From Sporomusaceae bacterium UBA7701 (GTDB lineage Bacteria > Bacillota > Negativicutes > Sporomusales > UBA7701), in NCBI GenBank assembly GCA_002482545.1, contig DLGF01000015.1, positions 124,001 through 188,000 of the forward strand: a stretch of 64,000 nucleotides of DNA, written 5' to 3'. The notes under the pieces were generated by a model. The model made no database searches. It saw only the letters and a program-made list of their open reading frames with translations, and was not told where the DNA came from. Each line of letters starts with the position of its first letter. Position 1 is the first letter of the stretch. Positions 58,740 to 64,000 of the stretch are shown here, one piece after another. Position numbers and translations under genes: made by a program.

Positions 58740-59672
58740 ATGACGGTCAGGGGTTCGGACGGGGATTGGCAGGACGAAGTACGGCGGGTCGCCCGGGGCA
58801 TCCGGCGCAGGGTGCTGGCGCATACGGTGGCCAACAGCGGCGGTTATCTCAGCCAGGCGTGCTCGGCCGCGGAAATATTGGCGACGCTTTATATAAAAAG
58901 CATGAATCTGGCGCCGGTGAAGACCCCTATCCTTCCGGGGCCTTTCCCGGGGACGCCGGGGCCCGGCAACCGGCGTTACACCACCGGCGCGGCTTACAAC
59001 GGCGAGCAAGGGGCGGATTTTGACCGGTTCATCCTTTCACCGGCCCAGTATGCGCTGGCGCTCTATGCGGCGCTGGCGGAGGTCGGCCGTCTGGCTCCGG
59101 AGGGAATGCAACAGTTCAACCAGGACGGCGGCATTGTGGAAATGATCGGCGCCGAGCATTCGCCGGGCATGGAAGTCATGACCGGCTCGCTGGGCCAGGG
59201 CCTCAGCCAGGCGGCGGGCATTGCCGCGGCCAGGCGGCTGAAAGGCGAAACCGGCCGGGTATGGGTGTTCATGTCGGACGGGGAGTTCCAGTCGGGCCAG
59301 AACTGGGAAGCCGTCCAGGCGGCGGCTCATCACCGCCTGGCAAACCTGGCGGTGGTCGTGGATGTAAACGGGCAGCAGTGCGACGGGGAGGTGGGTTCGG
59401 TCATGACCGTCGAGCCGCTCAAAAAGCGCCTGGAAAGCTTCGGGGCCCGGGTTTGCCGGCTGAACGGACACAACATTGAGGCGCTGGCCGGCGCGGGCAG
59501 CCTCCGGCCGCAGAACAGGCCGCTGGTCATCCTGGCGAACACCAATCCCTGCCAGGGGCTGGCTTTGCTCCGGGCCCGCTCGCCCAAGCTGCATTACGTG
59601 CGCTTCGGCGGCGAAGACGAGCGCCTGGCCTACCGGGAAGCCCTCAAAATTCTGGAAGTGCCGGAGGATTAA
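58740..59672 (+). CDS. Transketolase N-terminal-domain subunit
   Basis: A 310-residue N-terminal half of a split transketolase: thiamine-diphosphate domain with SGGYLSQACSAAEILATLY, GAEHSPGMEVMTGSLGQGLSQAAGIAAARRLKGE, and the Mg/ThDP motif VFMSDGEFQSGQNWEAV ... VVDVNGQQ (GDG-like SDGE ... N). It forms an active enzyme with the C-terminal subunit gene next to it. The substrate is not necessarily the pentose phosphates; S-box control and the RuBisCO-like neighbour point to sulfur metabolism. ATG at 58740 has GCGAGG upstream; the longer frame upstream runs through the riboswitch. Confidence 0.9.
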   Translation: MTVRGSDGDWQDEVRRVARGIRRRVLAHTVANSGGYLSQACSAAEILATLYIKSMNLAPVKTPILPGPFPGTPGPGNRRYTTGAAYNGEQGADFDRFILSPAQYALALYAALAEVGRLAPEGMQQFNQDGGIVEMIGAEHSPGMEVMTGSLGQGLSQAAGIAAARRLKGETGRVWVFMSDGEFQSGQNWEAVQAAAHHRLANLAVVVDVNGQQCDGEVGSVMTVEPLKKRLESFGARVCRLNGHNIEALAGAGSLRPQNRPLVILANTNPCQGLALLRARSPKLHYVRFGGEDERLAYREALKILEVPED

Positions 59673-59674
59673 CG

Positions 59675-60682
59675 ATGCAAATGGAAACCAAGGTTCACTA
59701 CCAAAATTTTGTCAACTGGGCCAAGGACAAGCCGGAAGTGCTGGTGCTGTCCGCCGATCTCACCGGTTCCACCGAGATCGACCTGTTTCGCGATACCTAC
59801 CCGGAACGGTTTTTCTCCATGGGCATCGCCGAGCAGAATATGCTGAGCTTCGCCGGCGGCCTGGCCCGGGAGGGCTTCGTGCCCTTTGTCCATACTTTCG
59901 CGGTCTTTATTTATCGCCGGGCCTACGACCAGATCGCCATGTCGGTCTCCTACCCCAATCTGCCGGTCAAGATGTTTGGTTTCCTGCCGGGGATAACAAC
60001 CCCGGGAGGGGCCACCCACCAAGCTGTCGAGGATATTTCGGTGCTGCGGTCGCTGCCCAATATAACCATTTTGGAGTGCGGCGACGCCACCGACGTGGAG
60101 AGTGTGGCGGAAGTTGCCTACCGGACGCCGGGGCCGGTGTATGTGCGCATGCTGCGGGGCGAAATCCCCCGGCTGTTCAGTCCCCGGGACCCTATGCGGC
60201 TGGGCAGCAACCGGATTATCAGCCGCGGCGACGATATTGCGATACTGACCAGCGGCATTTGTACGGAAGAAGCCCTGCGGGTTTCCCACGCCGTAAAGAA
60301 GCGGGGCATCGGCGTAACGCATATTCACGTCACCACGCTTAAGCCCTTCAATGATCCGGAGGTGCTGGCGGCGATCCGCCGCGCCCGCCTGGGCGTCATC
60401 ACCATGGAAAATCATTCGGTGATCGGCGGTCTGGGGTCCAGCGCCGCCGAGCTCATGGCAAAGCACGGCGTCGGCAAGCGGCTCCTCCGCATCGGCCTCA
60501 ATGATACCTACGCTCACGGCGCCAGCCGCCGCTATCTAATGAAAGAGTACGAAATCGACGCCGCCGCGCTGGTCAGGCGGGTCGAGGAACTGGTCCAGGC
60601 CGAGCTCCATATCACGGAAGCGGAACTGGCGGAGGTCTACCTGGCCCCTGTTCACAGCGCAGCCAGGGAGGAAGCGCTATGA
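59675..60682 (+). CDS. Transketolase C-terminal-domain subunit
   Basis: A 335-residue partner carrying the pyrimidine-binding and C-terminal domains: VLVLSADLTGSTEIDLFRDTYPERFFSMGIAEQNMLSFAGGLAREGFVPFVHTFAVFIYRRAYDQ with the catalytic Glu in MGIAEQNM, and ITMENHSVIGGLGS. GGAGGATTAACG lies before the ATG. The end overlaps the start of the RuBisCO-like gene by four bases, so the three are one operon. Confidence 0.93.
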   Translation: MQMETKVHYQNFVNWAKDKPEVLVLSADLTGSTEIDLFRDTYPERFFSMGIAEQNMLSFAGGLAREGFVPFVHTFAVFIYRRAYDQIAMSVSYPNLPVKMFGFLPGITTPGGATHQAVEDISVLRSLPNITILECGDATDVESVAEVAYRTPGPVYVRMLRGEIPRLFSPRDPMRLGSNRIISRGDDIAILTSGICTEEALRVSHAVKKRGIGVTHIHVTTLKPFNDPEVLAAIRRARLGVITMENHSVIGGLGSSAAELMAKHGVGKRLLRIGLNDTYAHGASRRYLMKEYEIDAAALVRRVEELVQAELHITEAELAEVYLAPVHSAAREEAL

Positions 60683-61809
60683 GACTGTCCGGGGAACGTT
60701 TCGCCGTAAAATACCGGCTTCAGGGCGAAAGCAGGGAGGAGGCCCATGCCAGGGCGCGGGACATCTGCCTGGAGCAGACCGTGGAATTTCCCGAAGAACT
60801 GGTGCCGGCGGGCTTTATCCGCGATGAAATTGTCGGTCGCGTGGAATGGCTCGAAGAAACCGGTCGAAAAACCTATCTGGCGGAGATCAGCTTCGCCGTG
60901 GAAACGGCCGCCGACGAGCTCACGCAACTGCTGAACGTTATTTACGGCAACATCAGCATAAAACCCGGCATACGGGTCGAGTCGCTCCGGCTTCCGCCGG
61001 CGCTGTCGGAAAAACTCCGCGGCCCCCGCTTTGGCCGGGATGGGCTGCGCAGCCTGCTGAACGTGCCCCGCCGGCCGCTGTTGCACACGGCCCTGAAGCC
61101 CATGGGGCTTACCGCCGGCGAACTGGCGGACGTTGCCTACCGGTGCGCCCTCGGCGGCATTGATATCGTCAAGGATGACCACGGCCTTACCAACCAATGC
61201 TCCGCTCCCTTTGCCGAAAGGGTCGGCCGGTGCGCCGAAGCCGTCGGCAAGGCCAACCGGCTGACCGGGGCGAGCAGCATCTATGTGGCCAACATAACCG
61301 CCGCCCCGGCGGAGATGGTCAACCGGGCCCAAATCGCCAAGGCGGCCGGCGCCGGAGGCTTTCTGGTTTCCCCCGCCCTCGCCGGGCTTGGCGCCATGGG
61401 GCAGATTGCCGGCGACGACAGTCTCGGCCTGCCGGTGATCAGCCACCCGGCTTTTCAAGGAAGTTATTGCATCAACCCCGCCAGCGGGATATCCCATTAC
61501 GCCTATTACGGTCAGATTACCCGGCTGGCCGGGGCGGATGCCGTGGTTTATCCCAATTTCGGCGGCCGATTTTCCTTCAGCCGGGAGGAGTGCGCCGGCA
61601 TCGCGGCGGGAACAATGGCGGACATGGGAGGAATCAAGGCCATATTTCCGAGTCCCGGCGGCGGGATGAGCCTGGAGAAGGTTCCGGAAATGCTGGCGGT
61701 TTACGGGCGCGAAGTCATATTTTTGATTGGCGGCGGCCTCTTCCGGCATGGCCCCGATCTGTTGCAGAACTGCCGGCACTTTCGGGCTATGGTGGAACAA
61801 TATGAATGA
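60679..61809 (+). CDS. RuBisCO-like protein (form IV), methionine-salvage type
   Basis: A 376-residue RuBisCO-like protein. The active-site region reads GGIDIVKDDHGLTNQ, with Lys-Asp-Asp but His where true RuBisCO has Glu, followed by NITAAPAEMVNRAQIAKAAGAGGFLVSPALAGLGAMG and YPNFGGRFSFSREEC, then SPGGGMSLEKVPEM. The KDDH form matches RuBisCO-like proteins such as that of Rhodospirillum rubrum that isomerise 5-methylthioribulose 1-phosphate. It cannot be a carboxylase. Coupling to a split transketolase under a SAM riboswitch places it in 5-methylthioadenosine salvage. Confidence 0.93.
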   Translation: MRLSGERFAVKYRLQGESREEAHARARDICLEQTVEFPEELVPAGFIRDEIVGRVEWLEETGRKTYLAEISFAVETAADELTQLLNVIYGNISIKPGIRVESLRLPPALSEKLRGPRFGRDGLRSLLNVPRRPLLHTALKPMGLTAGELADVAYRCALGGIDIVKDDHGLTNQCSAPFAERVGRCAEAVGKANRLTGASSIYVANITAAPAEMVNRAQIAKAAGAGGFLVSPALAGLGAMGQIAGDDSLGLPVISHPAFQGSYCINPASGISHYAYYGQITRLAGADAVVYPNFGGRFSFSREECAGIAAGTMADMGGIKAIFPSPGGGMSLEKVPEMLAVYGREVIFLIGGGLFRHGPDLLQNCRHFRAMVEQYE

Positions 61810-61836
61810 CGTCCGGCAATAAATAAGCCGCAGGTA

Positions 61837-62003
61837 TTGACACCGGTTATCGCCCTGTGCTACCATCTAATAAATTACCTAAGCAAAGTTCCCGCCAGGC
61901 GGCCCCCGTTAGGCAAGCTTGCCGGCGATGGGGGCTTTGCATTATACCGGCTGATCAGAAAACTGAAGGCCAGGGTGTCAGAACCCTGGCCTTTTTGTTT
62001 TTT
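61837..62003 (+). ncRNA. Structured leader unit 2 with CTGATCAG core and terminator
   Basis: Promoter-like TTGACA (61837-61842), 18 bases, TACCAT. GCAAAG (61883-61888) pairs with CTTTGC (61935-61940) around inner stems; then CCGGCTGATCAGAAAACTGA (61947-61966) and a strong terminator, AAGGCCAGGGT (61966-61976) with ACCCTGGCCTT (61983-61993) and TTTTGTTTTTTT. It precedes the DUF2325 gene by about 90 bases. A riboswitch or attenuator is possible; the class is not one I recognise. Confidence 0.5.
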
Positions 62004-62094
62004 TCCTTCACCCGGCCGGCGCGCGGCCCTCCCCGGCGGCCGTGGCCCGCCCGGATATCTGGCTGAGAAGGGCTGCTCTTGGGAGGTCTGGATG

Positions 62095-62379
62095 ATGGAA
62101 GTGCTGCTTGTAGGCGCCGACAACTTAGGGGTTATTGATAAGAGACTGGCCGCCTACGGCGTAGCGAGCATCGCGCACGTGACCGGCCGGAATGTGATGG
62201 AGCGCCGGAGATTAACCATTCCCGCCGAGACCGCCCTGGTCATCGTGCTGACGGATTTCGTCTGCCACCGTGTGGCCTTAAGTGTAAAAAAGCGGGCCAA
62301 ACAGCAGGGCGTTCCGATTATTTTTGTAAAACGCTCCTGGGTGGCGATTGAGGAAAAAATCAGGCGGCTGGCAAGATGA
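62095..62379 (+). CDS. DUF2325 family small protein
   Basis: A 94-residue protein of the DUF2325 family: MEVLLVGADNLGVIDKRLAAYGVASIAHVTGRN, then TALVIVLTDFVCHRVALSVKKRAKQQGVPIIFVKRSW. Members have a Rossmann-like fold and are often near thiamine, metal or dinucleotide genes; the reaction is unknown. GGGAGG at 62081-62086 suits the ATG at 62095 (62092 is an alternative). It has a structured leader upstream (61837-62003). Confidence 0.75.
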   Translation: MEVLLVGADNLGVIDKRLAAYGVASIAHVTGRNVMERRRLTIPAETALVIVLTDFVCHRVALSVKKRAKQQGVPIIFVKRSWVAIEEKIRRLAR

Positions 62380-62405
62380 TAATAGCTCAATTGAATAGCC
62401 GAACC

Positions 62406-62510
62406 CTTCTTATCCAGAGCGGTCGAGGGACTGACCCGATGACACCCGGCAACCGGCGCGCAGGCGCGAGGTGCCAATTTCAGCAGGAGCAATCCTGGAA
62501 GATGAGAAGA
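62406..62510 (+). promoter_or_regulatory. SAM-I riboswitch (S-box)
   Basis: CTTATCCAGAGCGGTCGA, GGGACTGACCCGATGACACC, CGGCAACC, GGTGCCAATTTCAGCAGGAG and CCTGGAAGATGAGAAG are the conserved segments in order. It precedes the methionine-binding lipoprotein gene, which would be derepressed under low SAM. The second copy in this window is at 58544. Confidence 0.97.
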
Positions 62511-62524
62511 AAGGACCCGCCGCC

Positions 62525-62558
62525 GGCGCCCTTTCTTCGGAAGGGCGCCTTTCCGTTT
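62525..62558 (+). terminator. S-box terminator
   Basis: GGCGCCCTT (62525-62533), loop TCTTCGG, AAGGGCGCC (62541-62549), then TTTCCGTTT. Directly downstream of the SAM-I aptamer. Confidence 0.85.
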
Positions 62559-62584
62559 CCGCAAGCTGAAGGGCACTTAAACCC

Positions 62585-62632
62585 GGCTGATCGGAATGAC
62601 TGAAGGCCAGGGCGTCCTGCGGGGTTCCTTGG
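62585..62632 (+). other. Leader unit 3: GGCTGATCGGAATGACTGA motif
   Basis: GGCTGATCGGAATGACTGA followed by AGGCCAGGG and, 20 bases on, CCTTGGCC. It is the third copy of the core also seen at 58078 and 61949, here between the S-box terminator and the MetQ ribosome binding site. The stem is weaker and has no U-run, so it may be decayed or may act otherwise. Confidence 0.5.
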
Positions 62633-62719
62633 CCGCATTGGGCGCAGTTGGAGAAAGGGGGCGATTGGCGGAAGTGCAAATTCGAGCCGCTCGATATTAA
62701 CAAGAAGTGAGGAGAAGAG

Positions 62720-63544
62720 ATGAAAAAGTTTGCTTCAGTATTGGCGATTGCCGGCCTCGCCGCCGTTCTCGTCGCCGGGTGCGGCGGCGATCCGAAGGCG
62801 GGGCCCGCCCCGGAGGCAGTCGGGAAAAAGAGCATCAAGGTCGGCGTCACGGCGGGACCGCACGCCGAAATCATGGAAGCCGTGAAAACAGTGGCGGCCA
62901 AGGACGGGCTGGATATTCAGATTGTCGAGTTCAGCGATTATATGACGCCGAATATCGCCTTGAACCAGGGGGACATCGACGCCAACAGCTATCAGCATCA
63001 GCCCTGGCTGGACAATCAGATCAAGGACCGGAATTATGAGATTGTTTCCATCGGCAAGACCGTCATCTTTCCGATGGGCATATACTCCAAAAAGGTCAAG
63101 AACATTTCCGAGCTAAGCAACGGCGCTACGGTCGCCATTCCCAACGACCCCAGCAACGGCGGCCGCGCACTGCTCATCCTGGAAAAGGCCAACCTGATCA
63201 AGCTCAAGCCCGGGGCCGGGATTAAGGCGACCGTGGCGGACATCGCCGATAATCCGAAAAACGTGAACATCAAAGAACTGGATGCCGCCCAGATTCCGCG
63301 GTCGCTGGACGATCTGGACGCCGCGGCGATCAACACCAATTACGCGATGGTGGCCGGCCTGGTTCCCACCCGGGACGCCATTGCCCTGGAAGACGCCGAT
63401 TCGCCCTATGCCAACCTGATCGCGGTGCGCACCAAGGATAAGGACGACCCGGTTTTCCAGAAGCTGCTCAAAGCCTACCGCTCCCCTGAAGTCAAGCAGT
63501 GGGTTGAAGAGAAGTACAAAGGGTCGTTTGTGCCAACCTGGTAA
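62720..63544 (+). CDS. metQ: MetQ/NlpA methionine-binding lipoprotein
   Basis: A 274-residue lipoprotein: signal peptide with lipobox LVAGC (Cys at about residue 20), then KVGVTAGPHAEIMEAVKTVAAKDGLDIQIVEFSDYMTPNIALNQGDIDANSYQHQPWL, the MetQ/NlpA ligand-binding pattern, and GATVAIPNDPSNGGRALLILEKANLI. It binds methionine (or a related compound) for the MetNI transporter, which is not in the window. SAM-I riboswitch control upstream fits methionine uptake. GAGGAGA lies before the ATG. Confidence 0.95.
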   Translation: MKKFASVLAIAGLAAVLVAGCGGDPKAGPAPEAVGKKSIKVGVTAGPHAEIMEAVKTVAAKDGLDIQIVEFSDYMTPNIALNQGDIDANSYQHQPWLDNQIKDRNYEIVSIGKTVIFPMGIYSKKVKNISELSNGATVAIPNDPSNGGRALLILEKANLIKLKPGAGIKATVADIADNPKNVNIKELDAAQIPRSLDDLDAAAINTNYAMVAGLVPTRDAIALEDADSPYANLIAVRTKDKDDPVFQKLLKAYRSPEVKQWVEEKYKGSFVPTW

Positions 63545-63574
63545 CCGGGCGAAGGAGAAAGGAGGCTTGGAAGC

Positions 63575-64000
63575 ATGGTCACCAAGGAGACCATAAAGGA
63601 CTTCGCCCGCAGCCTGGGGGCCAGCCTGGCGGGCTTTGCCCCGGCTTCCCGCTGGGACGAGTTCAATGAAGTCGAGCGGTCCTACCGCCCGGCGGCCATC
63701 TGGCCGCAGGCCAAATCAGTCGTCGTTCTGGGGGTCCCGGTGCTCTTGCCGGTCGTGGAGTCGACTCCCTCGATCAATTATGCGGAACTGTATAGCACCA
63801 CCAATATTCTCCTGGACCAGATGGCCTACCGGCTGGCGCTTTTTCTGACCGAACAGGGGCACGGCTCCATCTTTCTGCCGCGGGACGCCTACGGCGACAT
63901 CGGCGTGCTGGTCCGAAAGCCGCTGGCGGCTTTCAGCCATGTGTTTGCCGCAAAATACGCCGGCCTCGGCACGATCGGCTACAGCCACGTCCTGCTGAAT
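63575..64000 (+). CDS. Iron-sulfur reductase-like protein (QueG-like family), 3'-truncated
   Basis: The first 142 codons of a gene that runs past the window end. The start (VTKETIKDFARSLGASLAGFAPASRWDEF, then PQAKSVVVLGVPVLLPVVE and YAAKYAGLGTIGYSHVLLN-like end, here FAAKYAGLGTIGYSH) resembles the N-terminal corrinoid-binding part of epoxyqueuosine reductase-like and reductive-dehalogenase-like iron-sulfur proteins. The cluster-binding cysteines, which would be farther downstream, are not seen. ATG at 63575 has AAAGGAGG upstream. Two short genes of this family type may exist in anaerobes with other roles, so the symbol is left blank. Confidence 0.7.
   Translation, partial: MVTKETIKDFARSLGASLAGFAPASRWDEFNEVERSYRPAAIWPQAKSVVVLGVPVLLPVVESTPSINYAELYSTTNILLDQMAYRLALFLTEQGHGSIFLPRDAYGDIGVLVRKPLAAFSHVFAAKYAGLGTIGYSHVLLN

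Noticed and set aside
60652..61866. 404-codon minus-strand frame opposite the RuBisCO-like gene
   Set aside because: The RuBisCO-like protein on the plus strand explains this DNA.
1..64000. CRISPR array
   Set aside because: No set of regularly spaced near-identical repeats was seen; the repeats found are att sites, octamers or hairpins.

Overview
The window looks like a chromosome segment from an anaerobic Negativicutes bacterium, probably Sporomusaceae-like. Evidence is the mix of Firmicutes-type signals (strong AGGAGG ribosome binding sites, TPP and SAM-I riboswitches, a LevR-type sigma-54 activator) with outer-membrane machinery (ExbB, ExbD, TonB and a TonB-dependent receptor). The assignment is an inference from gene content; no 16S gene is present.

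Layout. 1-5.4 kb: housekeeping genes, namely the end of a membrane protein, an ECF-type S component, a DapF-like epimerase with both catalytic cysteines replaced by serine, TPP-riboswitch-controlled thiC, a YgjP-type metalloprotease and a TSUP exporter. 5.5-24.1 kb: an AT-rich 18.5 kb integrative element inserted in the 3' end of tRNA-Leu(CAA), bounded by 58-bp direct repeats. It carries a tyrosine integrase, XRE/sigma-like regulators, an intact 1461-residue phage tail tape measure protein with no other recognisable virion genes, a solitary M41 peptidase, a RepL-like winged helix protein, a serine resolvase, several secreted or membrane unknowns, and a HEPN protein next to attR. A phage satellite or a reduced prophage fits best.

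24.2-34.6 kb: a Fur-box-preceded iron/haem operon: a zinc-finger/binding-protein fusion, exbB-exbD-tonB, a flavodoxin, a HutW/ChuW-like radical SAM enzyme and a 1593-residue receptor that appears to be two outer-membrane barrels in one chain. A second Fur-type promoter serves a DUF454 gene on the other strand. 35.4-44.9 kb: a LevR-like activator divergent from a sigma-54-promoted galactitol-type PTS operon with its own HPr, two dehydrogenases, a galactonate-dehydratase-like enzyme and a KDPG-type aldolase. 45.4-50 kb: a lower-GC RpiR-regulated operon with a mannitol-type PTS, a GntZ-like 6-phosphogluconate dehydrogenase and an HxlB-like isomerase.

50-57.9 kb: an Eis-like acetyltransferase, a PucR regulator, then a CoA-transferase, a beta-alanyl-CoA ammonia-lyase-like protein and an amidohydrolase, followed by a scrap of an acyl-CoA dehydrogenase and a chemoreceptor. 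58-64 kb: two SAM-I riboswitches. The first controls a split transketolase plus a RuBisCO-like protein (a probable variant of methionine salvage), the second a MetQ-type methionine-binding lipoprotein. Three related leader/terminator units with a shared core motif are scattered through this last part. The window ends inside an iron-sulfur reductase-like gene.

All calls come from reading the sequence; no database search was run.
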